A DNA stretch of 64,000 nt from Granulicella tundricola MP5ACTX9 (GTDB lineage Bacteria > Acidobacteriota > Terriglobia > Terriglobales > Acidobacteriaceae), in assembly GCF_000178975.2 (NCBI RefSeq), contig NC_015064.1, positions 1,178,001 through 1,242,000 on the forward strand. Reading direction: 5' to 3'. Below, one piece after another: positions 35,000 to 43,378 of this stretch. The position numbers and the translations under genes are program-made. The notes under the pieces were generated by a model. The model was not told the DNA's origin. It searched no databases and saw nothing but the letters and a program-made list of their open reading frames with translations. Positions within the stretch are counted from its first letter, which is position 1. Each line of letters begins with the position of its first letter.

Positions 35000-35545
35000 A
35001 TGGCTGATGATCCGACGAACGTGGCAGTGCCGCTCCAACAATACCTGGAGACCGCATACCGGCCTGACCGGGACTGGATCGCTGGTGAAGTCCGAGAGCG
35101 CCACGTCGGGGAGCAGTCGCACGCCAGCGTTCAGGGGTTTCTGACACAGATCTTCCGTAATCGTGGGATTGAGTGGCAGATCAGGGCGTTTCCGGAGCAG
35201 AGAGTCCAGACCTCCAAAGAGCACTTCCTTATCGCCGATCTTTGTGTCGTATCGCGAACCGTGCCCTTGGAACCGGTTGTCCGAACCGCACCCTTGCTCT
35301 GCGTGGAAATACTCTCACGCGAAGACAAGATGAGCGAGATACAGTTGCGGGTCGACGATTACCTTCAGATGGGTGCGACGGCAGTCTGGGTGATCGATCC
35401 CCGGCGCCGGGATGCTCACCTGGCCCGCGCAGGACGTACGATGGAACGGCATTGGGAGAAGCTCATTGTTCCAGGCACGCCGATTGTTATTACCTTGGCG
35501 GAGATGTTTTCGGAACTTGATGAACTGGAAGGCGCGAAGGGATAG
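35000..35545 (+). CDS. Uma2-family putative restriction endonuclease
   Basis: A 181-aa protein of the Uma2 (DUF820) PD-(D/E)XK group. The segments DRDWIAGEVRERHVGEQSHA, FLIADLCVVSR, LLCVEILSREDKMSEIQLRVDDY (VEIL...D) and YLQMGATAVWVIDPRRR carry the D, E and Q/K-type catalytic set. It is very common and multi-copy in Acidobacteriota and cyanobacteria; its biological role is not established. No partner is nearby. Confidence 0.87.
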   Translation: MADDPTNVAVPLQQYLETAYRPDRDWIAGEVRERHVGEQSHASVQGFLTQIFRNRGIEWQIRAFPEQRVQTSKEHFLIADLCVVSRTVPLEPVVRTAPLLCVEILSREDKMSEIQLRVDDYLQMGATAVWVIDPRRRDAHLARAGRTMERHWEKLIVPGTPIVITLAEMFSELDELEGAKG

Positions 35546-35568
35546 CGAGTACATTCAGCATCCCGCGC

Positions 35569-36561
35569 CTACTCTTCGCGTCCAGGGCGAGCCATCAAGT
35601 CCTTGATTGCGTCCCGCGGTGATTTTTCCCGATGCAGTACGGCGTCCATCTGTTCCGCAATCGGCATCTCCACCCCATACCGCGCAGCTAGGCCCAAGGC
35701 AGCCGCAGTGCTGCGCACGCCTTCGGCAACCTTGCCATTCATTCCGGCAAGGATCTCAGGCAGCTTGCGTCCTTTGCCTAACTCCACTCCAACCTGGCGA
35801 TTGCGGCTGAGGCTACCCGTACATGTCAGCACGAGGTCACCAACTCCAGAGAGGCCGGCGAGTGTCTGCCGTCGTCCCCCGCACGCGACTGCCAAACGAG
35901 TGATTTCGGCGATTCCACGCGTGATGAGGGCAGCGGAGGTATTAGCCCCCAATCCCAGCCCATGGATCACTCCTGACGAGAGAGCGATGACATTCTTCAA
36001 GGCCCCACCCAACTCCACTCCAGTGACATCATCATTTGTATAAAGCCGCAGGCTCGGAGACGAGAACTCACGCTGGACGGTTTGCGCGACTTGCGGAACA
36101 CTGGATGCGATGACAACTGCCGTAGGTAGACCGGCCGCAGTCTCTTGCGCAAACGATGGCCCGCTGACAACGCCGCAGGGATTATTTGTGATCGACGCGA
36201 TGACCTGGGTCATCCGTAGAAAACTCTTGTCCTCTATGCCTTTACTGGCGGAGAGAATAATCTGATTCGGCGTCAGGAGTGGTGCGATGTGCGCGATGGT
36301 CTCGCGTAGATGCTGGGACGGCGTCACCGAGAGCAGGATATCCGCTTCAAAGATTGCGGCTGGAAGGTCAGAGGTAATCTGGATGTCGGCAGGAAGCGTG
36401 AACCCTGGAAGATAGGGGACATTTTCACCGGACTCGATTAACTGCTCTGATAAAGCTGCTGAGTGTGCCCACAGGGTGAGATCGTGTCCTCCACGGCGAG
36501 CCAAAGAGATGGCAAGCGCCGTACCCCAGGCCCCGGCGCCAAGAACTGCAATACGGCTCAT
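35569..36561 (-). CDS. gpsA: NAD(P)H-dependent glycerol-3-phosphate dehydrogenase
   Basis: Reduces dihydroxyacetone phosphate to sn-glycerol 3-phosphate for phospholipids; 330 aa, normal length. The nucleotide motif is AVLGAGAWGTALAISLAR. Other conserved segments are SASKGIE, VSGPSFAQE, GGALKNVIALSSG and the C-terminal GLSGVGDLVLTCTG. The start overlaps the plsY stop by ATGA. With PlsY, which uses its product, this is a phospholipid precursor operon. Confidence 0.96.
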   Translation of the reverse strand: MSRIAVLGAGAWGTALAISLARRGGHDLTLWAHSAALSEQLIESGENVPYLPGFTLPADIQITSDLPAAIFEADILLSVTPSQHLRETIAHIAPLLTPNQIILSASKGIEDKSFLRMTQVIASITNNPCGVVSGPSFAQETAAGLPTAVVIASSVPQVAQTVQREFSSPSLRLYTNDDVTGVELGGALKNVIALSSGVIHGLGLGANTSAALITRGIAEITRLAVACGGRRQTLAGLSGVGDLVLTCTGSLSRNRQVGVELGKGRKLPEILAGMNGKVAEGVRSTAAALGLAARYGVEMPIAEQMDAVLHREKSPRDAIKDLMARPGREE

Positions 36562-37169
36562 GCTGATACCTCTTTAGAGCCGAAACGGCTTTCTGTGCCA
36601 GCCAACAGGCGGCGGATGTTGGAATGGTGTTTCACAATAATCAGGACCGGAATGATGACATAGCCGAAAGCCGTGAAAGCTGTCTCCTGATGATGAAACA
36701 ACCACGCCAGGATCGGATAGGTTGAGGCCGCAATCATAGAAGCGAGAGAGACATACCGGGTGGCGAAAACGATCACCAGAAAGATGCCAAACATGACAAG
36801 GCTCGGTTTCCATGCCAAAGCGAGGAAAACTCCGAGCCCGCTGGCAACGCCCTTTCCACCGTGAAAGCCGAGCCACACAGGGAACATGTGTCCAACGATG
36901 GCTGCAATGGCGGCGCCGACCGCAACATCAAAATTTGCGGGCACCAAGTGGGTTGCGATTTTGACTGCGATCAATGCTTTGAGCAGATCGAGCGCCAAGG
37001 TCAGCAGTCCTAGACCCTTAGCACCGGAGCGAGCGACGTTGGTCGCGCCGATATTGCCGCTACCCGTCTCACGAATATCCTGCTTGCGGAAAAAACGGAC
37101 GAGAAGATAGCCGAATGGAATCGAGCCTAGTAAGTAGGCGAGCGGTATGGAGATAAGCCAAGGATTCAT
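36558..37169 (-). CDS. plsY: Glycerol-3-phosphate acyltransferase PlsY
   Basis: Membrane enzyme moving an acyl group from acyl-phosphate to glycerol 3-phosphate. About 203 aa with several transmembrane helices. The signature GSIPFGYLL, GSGNIGATNVAR and the GGKGVASGLG loop are present. The ATG at 37169 is chosen because it opens directly on the first membrane helix; a TTG at 37193 is the alternative. Coupled to gpsA. Confidence 0.95.
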   Translation of the reverse strand: MNPWLISIPLAYLLGSIPFGYLLVRFFRKQDIRETGSGNIGATNVARSGAKGLGLLTLALDLLKALIAVKIATHLVPANFDVAVGAAIAAIVGHMFPVWLGFHGGKGVASGLGVFLALAWKPSLVMFGIFLVIVFATRYVSLASMIAASTYPILAWLFHHQETAFTAFGYVIIPVLIIVKHHSNIRRLLAGTESRFGSKEVSA

Positions 37170-37196
37170 AAGTGATCTAGAGGAGTCTACCAAGAC

Positions 37197-38465
37197 CTAA
37201 AGAAGTTGGCGGCGGAAGAGTTCAAGTGCGTGCTGGGTAGCCCACCAGCGGATGCGTTCCCGGTCACCCATGAGTTGGAGTTGCTTGATCTGTGTGACTG
37301 GCTCAGGTCCGGTTGCGTCTGTGATCCCTATGTAAACGAGCCCCACTGGTTTCCCCTCGTCTGTCCCCTGCGACCCGCCGCCGGGGCCTGCCAGGCCGGT
37401 GATTCCAATGCCGTAAGAAGCCCCAGTCGTGGTTTGAATCCCTTCTGCCATGGCACGGGCAACGGGTTCGCTGACTGCCCCCTGGCTTTCGATCAGTTCT
37501 GGCGGAACGTTGCAGAAGAGCGCTTTCATCGACGCGCTGTATGTGACCGCACCGCCGATGAAGGCGCGTGAACTATTAGGGATAGCGGTGAGACGCTGTG
37601 CCAGCATCCCGCCGGTACAGCTTTCGGCAGTTGCCAGGGTTTGGTGACGCATTCCGAGCATGAGCAGGATCACCTCGTCGAGCGATTCGCCGTGAGACGA
37701 GAAGATATCGTCCCCCATCTCACGCTCAATGCGCTCGGCAAGTTCATCCACGCGCGCCTGCGCCTGGGCTAAGGTCGCGGCGACGCATTGAAAGTGGAGT
37801 TGGATCTCGCCAGAGCCTGCCAGAATCGTAGTTTCCACGTCTTCATACAACTTGTAGATCGGGGAGGTGCGGGCGTCAACCTGAGATTCTGGTATGAGCG
37901 CCATACGCAATAACCGCTTGGCGAGAAAGCGCGTGGGGAGGAGCGCTGCGAGCCGCGGTTTGACCTGCTCATCAAAGAGTGGCTTTAGCTCTTTGGGAGG
38001 CCCAGGCAAGAGAGCCACATACCGTTTCTTGCCTCGGTAGGTTGTAACCAAGAATTGGCCTGGGGCCGTGCCGTTCTTGTTCTCAAGCAGCATAGCTCCA
38101 TCAAGGATGTCGGCCTGCTTAGCGTTGTTCGGCGTGATGGCGATTCGGCGCTCGGCAAAGCGCTTATAGAGAGCGGCAATGATAGCGGGATCAGGATGAA
38201 GCGTCAGGCCCAGAGCGGCGGCTGCGGCTTCGCGCGTCAGATCATCTTCCGTCGGGCCAAGACCGCCGGAGAAGATGACGATGTCGGCACGTTGGAGAGC
38301 ATTGCGGGCGGCTTCGGTCAGGTGGTCGAGCGAATCCCCGACGATCGTCTTGAAGGCAACGGTTACTCCCAGGTCGTTCAAGCCCTCAGTCAGGTAGAGG
38401 GAGTTGGTGTCCTGCCGGAAGGGGGTCAGCATCTCGCTTCCGGCGGCAATTATCTCTGCGATCAT
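37197..38465 (-). CDS. cinA: CinA-family protein (nicotinamide-nucleotide amidase)
   Basis: A 422-aa two-domain CinA: an N-terminal MoCF-like domain (AEIIAAGSEML, FSGGLGPTEDDLT) and a C-terminal NMN deamidase domain (LATAESCTGGMLAQRLT, GLAGPGGG). It deamidates nicotinamide mononucleotide in NAD recycling and is linked to competence in some bacteria. The ATG at 38465 is chosen; the longer upstream frame is not CinA-like. It lies just upstream of plsY-gpsA on the same strand. Confidence 0.93.
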   Translation of the reverse strand: MIAEIIAAGSEMLTPFRQDTNSLYLTEGLNDLGVTVAFKTIVGDSLDHLTEAARNALQRADIVIFSGGLGPTEDDLTREAAAAALGLTLHPDPAIIAALYKRFAERRIAITPNNAKQADILDGAMLLENKNGTAPGQFLVTTYRGKKRYVALLPGPPKELKPLFDEQVKPRLAALLPTRFLAKRLLRMALIPESQVDARTSPIYKLYEDVETTILAGSGEIQLHFQCVAATLAQAQARVDELAERIEREMGDDIFSSHGESLDEVILLMLGMRHQTLATAESCTGGMLAQRLTAIPNSSRAFIGGAVTYSASMKALFCNVPPELIESQGAVSEPVARAMAEGIQTTTGASYGIGITGLAGPGGGSQGTDEGKPVGLVYIGITDATGPEPVTQIKQLQLMGDRERIRWWATQHALELFRRQLL

Positions 38466-38564
38466 TCTCAATTGGATGCTTGAGGGAGGGTGATAGCACT
38501 GGTCACTGCAAGTCTTTTGCCGATGGAGCCGCGTACGTGGGAAAGCTTGGTGCATCAAACGAAC

Positions 38565-39080
38565 ATGGTCAAGCTTTATGGGATACGAATTGCTTTCTTC
38601 TGTGGGTTGGCACTCCTGCCGATTGCAGCTGTTCATGCACAGGATGCGGCCTCACCGGCTGCCTGTACTCTGGCGAAGGAGACCTACCACTGCGATCGGG
38701 GTGCCTTCCGGCAAGCTCTTAGTGCGGCGAAGGTCATTGGGGTGGAGTCGGTGCCTGTAAGCAGGATGGTGTCCGGCCAACTGACGGAGTTGGTCGCGAA
38801 GATTGGAAAGACAGTTGCTGGGGAAGGCGCAGCAGCTGATCTTACATTTTCCTTGCTGAAGCGCGACTTGGGCGGGGTGATCATTGGACCCTCGGGCGCG
38901 GAGTTGGCTACGCTGCGGGTGTACGGCCCCGCCCACGGGGGAGAGCGAGGCGATCTGATCTGGGCGGAGATTTACACAGGGCAGCCGGACATGCAGTGGC
39001 CCGCAGTGGCGCATTCGCTTATCGAGCAGTTTCGCGGAAGTGCCGGGCTGGCTGGAAAGGCCTCAGGGGAGAAGCGCTAG
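38565..39080 (+). CDS. Secreted protein of unknown function (171 aa)
   Basis: The ATG at 38565 starts a signal peptide (MVKLYGIRIAFFCGLALLPI, cleavage near AVHAQ). The mature domain contains two cysteines near its start (ACTLAKETYHC) and an alpha/beta pattern reminiscent of small periplasmic domains. It overlaps convergently with the 3' end of the TIG/propeller gene by 18 bp. Not recognised. Confidence 0.68.
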   Translation: MVKLYGIRIAFFCGLALLPIAAVHAQDAASPAACTLAKETYHCDRGAFRQALSAAKVIGVESVPVSRMVSGQLTELVAKIGKTVAGEGAAADLTFSLLKRDLGGVIIGPSGAELATLRVYGPAHGGERGDLIWAEIYTGQPDMQWPAVAHSLIEQFRGSAGLAGKASGEKR

Positions 39081-40091
39081 CCCCTGAATGCCGAGTTCGA
39101 CCTCGTAGATCGCGTCGCGTGTGGCAAGCGCGGCTCGTCCATCCGGCAGGAAACAAAGTCCGATCAGATTGGCTCCGCTAACTACCAGGTCCGCAGCTCC
39201 AGAAGGTGTAATACGGACGATTCCGCGATTGCCCGCAAGCGATGCTGCGACGTAGAGATTGTCTCCTGTGTCGAACGCCATGCCTTGGGCTCGGCCGAGG
39301 CCGCGATAGAAGACGGAGGCGCTGCCCGCATGGTCGATAGCGTGGATGATCTGGTGGGAGGCGGTGGTGGGGCCGGTGACGTAAAGGGTACCCTTGCTGT
39401 CGAAGGCGAGGTGGTACGCGCTGATGGACGGCTCCAGGGTAGCGAAGACGAAGGTCTCTTGGCTACGCCCTTCGGAGGCCGAGCGGATCTTGAAGATGGT
39501 GCCGGACCGGTCTCCGACATAGAGGTCGCCTACCCGGTCAAAAACTATATCGGTAGCGATGCCGAGCCCCTCTGCATAAACCTGGGCGACACCAGAGCTT
39601 CCGACCTTATAGATGATGCCGTCGGCGCGAGAGCTGACGTAGAGGAGACCGTCCGGTCCGAAGGCGAGCCCGGTGGGGTTGAGGATGTTGCGGACGTATG
39701 GGCGGAGCTCGTGGGTCTTGCCCTCCGGGGCGGGGGGGATGCGGAAGATGGAGACGGGGGTTTGCTGGCCGCGGGAGCCGGAGAGGGTGGCGTAGACGGT
39801 GCCGGTGGCGTCTACGGTGGGGTTGGCGACCGGGTGTAGGTTCTCTGCCATGGGGACGGCGATGCGGACCGGCAGGGCGTTGGAGTGGATGCCGTCCTTG
39901 GTGGCGAAGACCTGGCCGGGAAGGATGCCTTCGGGAACCCGGACGATGACCTGCGTGGAGCGAGCCAGCTCTACGTGGGCCGTGACGCCGGCGATCTCTA
40001 CTTCTACTCCGGGGCCTAGATCGTTGCCGGTGAGGTGGAGTTCGCCGCCGGGCATGACGGCGTGCGGGGCGGCTTGGGTCAGGGTCGGCAT
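39063..40091 (-). CDS. IPT/TIG domain plus beta-propeller (NHL/SMP-30-like) protein
   Basis: A 342-aa protein. Residues ~1-80 look like an IPT/TIG fold (PGGELHLTGNDLGPGVEVEI). The rest is a repeated blade pattern of a six-bladed propeller (GLAFGPDGLLYVSSR, DIVFDRVGDLYVGDRSG, HLAFDSKGTLYVTGP, GMAFDTGDNLYVAAS). No signal peptide is evident from this start. It may bind or hydrolyse a small molecule; the function is unknown. It lies 18 bp downstream of pgpA on the same strand. Confidence 0.8.
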   Translation of the reverse strand: MPTLTQAAPHAVMPGGELHLTGNDLGPGVEVEIAGVTAHVELARSTQVIVRVPEGILPGQVFATKDGIHSNALPVRIAVPMAENLHPVANPTVDATGTVYATLSGSRGQQTPVSIFRIPPAPEGKTHELRPYVRNILNPTGLAFGPDGLLYVSSRADGIIYKVGSSGVAQVYAEGLGIATDIVFDRVGDLYVGDRSGTIFKIRSASEGRSQETFVFATLEPSISAYHLAFDSKGTLYVTGPTTASHQIIHAIDHAGSASVFYRGLGRAQGMAFDTGDNLYVAASLAGNRGIVRITPSGAADLVVSGANLIGLCFLPDGRAALATRDAIYEVELGIQGLALLP

Positions 40092-40109
40092 GGTGTCGGT
40101 TTCTCCTTC

Positions 40110-40607
40110 CTAAGGATAGATGAGCAGGGCGGCATGGCCTATGGCCAGGGCAATGAGACCGGCGGCTACGTCGTCCAGCATGATGCCGGTGCCGCCGTGG
40201 AGGCGTTCCAGGTTGCGGACGGGTGGTGGCTTGGTGATGTCGAAAAGACGGAAGAGCAGGAGGGCCAGCAGGGCGTGGGGCCAGTCGGCCGGGATGGCGA
40301 TGAGGGCGAAGATCTGGCCGGCTACCTCGTCGATGACGACGTGGCCGGGGTCTTCGCGGCCGGACTCGCGGGCTACGATCGTCGCGGCTGGGATGCCGAT
40401 GGCTGTGGCTGCGAGGGCGGCGATGAGCGTGCCTATGGTCTGGTGCAGCGGGCTCGGGTGCAGCAGGTGGATCGAGCCGAACCAGAGGATGGCTGCGGCG
40501 ACGGAGCCGTAGGTGCCGGGGCCGGGCTTCATGAGGCCGGCTCCGAAGAAGGTTCCTACTGCCCATGCCCAGAGGGTCTTTTTGCCCTCGAGGGCGCGGA
40601 GGTTCAT
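40110..40607 (-). CDS. pgpA: Phosphatidylglycerophosphatase A
   Basis: Dephosphorylates phosphatidylglycerol phosphate at the inner membrane; about 165 aa. Conserved features are GPGTYGSVAA, the acidic VIDEVAGQ and the FRLFDITKPPP motif, with hydrophobic helices between. The ATG at 40607 begins the family-like MNLRALEG. A GTG at 40625 that overlaps the yacG stop is an equally possible start. Confidence 0.92.
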   Translation of the reverse strand: MNLRALEGKKTLWAWAVGTFFGAGLMKPGPGTYGSVAAAILWFGSIHLLHPSPLHQTIGTLIAALAATAIGIPAATIVARESGREDPGHVVIDEVAGQIFALIAIPADWPHALLALLLFRLFDITKPPPVRNLERLHGGTGIMLDDVAAGLIALAIGHAALLIYP

Positions 40608-40624
40608 CGGCGTCTGCTTTGCCA

Positions 40625-40852
40625 CTAGCGGTCGCCGTCTTCGTTGGTGCTCGACTGCCCGCGGTGCTGGAGGCCTTCGAGTTCGTCGAGGAGGTCCGGG
40701 TCGTGGACGGGGGAGGAGATGACGTAGCCTCCGGAGGCCCACTTTCCGAGATCGAGGATGCGGCAGCGGTCGGAGCAGAATGGGAAGTCGGGGTCGGTGG
40801 CTAACACCACCTTGCGACAGGTGGGGCAGAAGAGGGCTTTGGGATTGGGCAT
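40625..40852 (-). CDS. yacG: DNA gyrase inhibitor YacG
   Basis: A 75-aa zinc protein with ligands CPTC and CSDRC (ALFCPTCRKVV and FPFCSDRCRILDLGKW). The acidic C-terminal tail is typical. Known members bind gyrase B. It lies 4 bp after rimO and abuts pgpA. Confidence 0.93.
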   Translation of the reverse strand: MPNPKALFCPTCRKVVLATDPDFPFCSDRCRILDLGKWASGGYVISSPVHDPDLLDELEGLQHRGQSSTNEDGDR

Positions 40853-40856
40853 GACG

Positions 40857-42605
40857 TTATTCCAGGATGCGTGCGACTACGTCGTAGTCGTGGGATTCGG
40901 TGATTTCGGCTCGGTAGAAGGTGCCGGGGACCAGCTCTTCGTGGGGGCCAAAGTCGTTGATGAAGACCTTGCCGTCGATCTCCGGGGCGTGGAGGCTGGT
41001 GCGGCCTTCCCAGAGGAGGTCGGTCTCTTCGGAGGGGCCTTCGACGAGGAGGTCGATCTCGCGGCCTACCCACTTGAGCTTCTCCGTGGTGCTGATCTTC
41101 TGCTGGAGCTTCATCAGCTTGCGGCGGCGGGCCTGGATGGTGCGGTTCGGGACCTTGGTGTCATCGGGGAGCTCGAAGGCCTTGGCACCCTCTTCGTCGG
41201 AGTAGGTGAAGACGCCGAGCCAGTCGATCCTGGCGGCTTTGACGAAGTCTTCGAGCAGCTTGTAGTCGGCTTCGGTCTCGCCGGGGAAGCCTACGATGAA
41301 GCTGGTGCGGATGACGATGCCGGGGACGATCTGGCGGGCCTTGGCGATGAGGTTCAGGAAGATCTGGGCGTTGCCGCCGCGCTTCATCGTCTTGAGGACG
41401 TTGGGGCTGGCGTGCTGGAGGGGGACGTCCAGGTACTTGGAGATGGTGTCGTGGCGGGCCATCGTCTCCAACAGGCGGGTGGTGACCTTGTTGGGGTAGG
41501 TGTAGAGGAAGCGGAGCCAGCGGAGGCCGGGGAGGACGGCGAGGCCGTCGAGTAGCTGGGCCAAGCCTTCCTTGAGGCCGAGGTCTTCTCCGTAGCAGGT
41601 AGTGTCCTGGCCGATGAGGGTGATCTCGCGCACGCCCTGAGCGATGAGGTTCTGGGCCTCCGCGATGATGCTGCCCATGCGGCGGGAGCGGAACTTGCCG
41701 CGCAGCTGGGGGATGATGCAGAAGCTACAGGGGTGATCGCAGCCTTCGGCGATTTTTATATAGGCGGAGGCCCGGGGGGTGGTGAGGATGCGGGGGGTGG
41801 CGTCGTTGTAGAGGTACTCGGGGAGGGCGGCGGTGGCACCGTCCCAGGACTCGCGGGAGAAGCGGCCCTGCTGCTGGCGGAGGTCGCCTTCGGGGCGGCT
41901 GGTGTTGCCGGGGTCGATTCCGCGCTGGATGTGGTCGCCGGTGTGGGCGAGGGGCTCGTCTCCGTGTGTGGTGCCGGTTTCGGCGAGGGACTGGACGATG
42001 CGGAGTTGAGGGGCTATGTGGCCCTCTACCTCTGGGCGGGAGTGCTGGTTGACGGCGCTGGGGGCGCGGTGGACCAGTTGCTGGGTGACCGTGGTCTCGT
42101 TGACCAGGTTGCCTTCGAGGAGGGCGCGGTCGGTTTGGGTGTGGGACTCGATGGAGGGCTGGTTGAAGTCCTGGGGGAGGATGTTGAAGGGGGAGTTGCT
42201 GGTGGGGGTGAGGCCAGCGGCGGCGAGGATGGCTTCCAGTTCGCCGGTTCCGACGACTGCGTCCACTTCAGGGATGTTCTTCTGGATCTCGTCGCGGTAA
42301 CGCTCTACCAGGCAGCCGGCTACGATGATGCGCTGGGCTTTGCCGCCGTTCTTCTGCTTGTGCTGGACCATCTCGAGGATGGTGTTGACCGACTCCTGCT
42401 TGGCGGAGTCGATGAAGCTGCAGGTGTTGATGACGATGATCTCGGCGTCTTCGGCCCGGGGGGTGAGTTCGGCTCCGTTGTGGTGGAGGAGGCCCATCAT
42501 GACCTCTGAGTCGACGAGGTTTTTTGGGCAGCCGAGGGAGACGAAGCCTACCTTGGGTTTGCTGGGGGCGGAGATGGCGGGATCTAAGACGGCTGAAGGC
42601 ATCAC
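40857..42605 (-). CDS. rimO: Ribosomal protein S12 methylthiotransferase RimO with large insertion
   Basis: Radical-SAM enzyme that methylthiolates an aspartate of ribosomal protein S12. The N-terminal UPF0004 cluster ligands are C26, C62 and C98. The radical-SAM triad is in EGCDHPCSFC (C289, C293, C296). A C-terminal TRAM domain follows. At 582 aa it is about 130 residues longer than usual. The excess lies at residues ~133-262 (41820-42209), between the UPF0004 and radical-SAM domains, and is polar and low in hydrophobic order. Catalytic residues are intact. Confidence 0.92.
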   Translation of the reverse strand: MMPSAVLDPAISAPSKPKVGFVSLGCPKNLVDSEVMMGLLHHNGAELTPRAEDAEIIVINTCSFIDSAKQESVNTILEMVQHKQKNGGKAQRIIVAGCLVERYRDEIQKNIPEVDAVVGTGELEAILAAAGLTPTSNSPFNILPQDFNQPSIESHTQTDRALLEGNLVNETTVTQQLVHRAPSAVNQHSRPEVEGHIAPQLRIVQSLAETGTTHGDEPLAHTGDHIQRGIDPGNTSRPEGDLRQQQGRFSRESWDGATAALPEYLYNDATPRILTTPRASAYIKIAEGCDHPCSFCIIPQLRGKFRSRRMGSIIAEAQNLIAQGVREITLIGQDTTCYGEDLGLKEGLAQLLDGLAVLPGLRWLRFLYTYPNKVTTRLLETMARHDTISKYLDVPLQHASPNVLKTMKRGGNAQIFLNLIAKARQIVPGIVIRTSFIVGFPGETEADYKLLEDFVKAARIDWLGVFTYSDEEGAKAFELPDDTKVPNRTIQARRRKLMKLQQKISTTEKLKWVGREIDLLVEGPSEETDLLWEGRTSLHAPEIDGKVFINDFGPHEELVPGTFYRAEITESHDYDVVARILE

Positions 42606-43378
42606 CCTTCATTCTAACAGGTTGCGGTGGGTCCCCCTACCCCCGGTGAAAGTATCTAAAGTCTTCATTCTATTGAAGTTAGTCCTGGACTTGCTTGGTA
42701 AGGTCTTTGTTTTCAGTAGGTGGTGCTTGTAAAGTCTTGATTTTATTGAGTTATGGGGATCACGACGGTGGATCGTCCTGATTTTTGCTCTACTTCCATT
42801 TTACCAAGGTGCACGGGGGGAATACGCCATTTATTTTTGGGCTGTAAGTGTCATTGATTGTATGGGTTATGGGATTTTGGGAGGTTGCTGGGGCTTGACA
42901 CGTGAATTTAGGGGTGTTTTTTGTGAAAATAGTTGTAAGTTGTTGATGGGGCTTGGGTTGTGTGGTTGGTTTGAAGGCCGGGGTTTGCACCGGGTGACCG
43001 TGGTGGCGGTGGGTGGGAGAGCAAAAGAGGCATGTGTCGGGCTTTCAGCCCTCTGGGGTTTGGTGGGGAGGTTACCCAGGGCTTGCGCCCTGGGCTGGTA
43101 TATGCCGCGCCTTCAGCGCTCTGGTTGGGGTGGGCTTGGCGGTTTAGCCGAGGCGGTGAGGACAAGTTCTTTGAATGACTGCGTGAGAACAGACGACGGC
43201 AACGGCCCGGGGCTAAAGCCCAGATGCTTTTAGGCCCTTGACGGGGCGCTAAAGCGCCCCTCTAATCCGAACGGCAACGGCAACGACAAACGTGACGACA
43301 ACTACTGAGATTCTTCGCTTCGCTCTGAATGACGGCCGAAACGAGCAACGACAACCGCAACGGCAACCGCAACTGCCG
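42606..43378. repeat. Repeat-rich intergenic region with hairpins and degenerate repeats
   Basis: No gene is supported over 773 bp. It contains perfect hairpins at 43075-43094 (CCCAGGGC/GCCCTGGG, loop TTGC) and 43243-43260 (GGGGCGCT/AGCGCCCC). It also has runs of degenerate CAACGG/CAACGA units near 43271-43300 and 43344-43370, and one copy of a 30-bp repeat at 43304-43333. Similar GC-rich 'aaagccc' palindromes are scattered in Acidobacteriaceae genomes (general knowledge). Confidence 0.75.
43304..43333. repeat. 30-bp dispersed repeat, copy 1
   Basis: Begins ACTGAGATTCTTCGCTTCGC. It matches the copy at 43381-43410 in 27 of 30 positions. The complement reads GTCATTCAGAGCGAAGCGAA, a motif frequent between genes in this phylum (general knowledge). 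Confidence 0.8.

Noticed and set aside
39607..40566. Long arginine/proline-rich open frame on the minus strand, and similar frames at 43401-43919 and 44759-45640
   Set aside because: They are out-of-frame shadows of the propeller, FUSC and S51 peptidase genes caused by the G-rich strand bias.
41733..42509. Long glycine/valine-rich + strand frames (also 45881-46885, 53451-54302, 55212-56267)
   Set aside because: Antisense to rimO, glgA, the hybrid kinase and the deoxyhypusine-synthase-like gene, all of which carry clear motifs.
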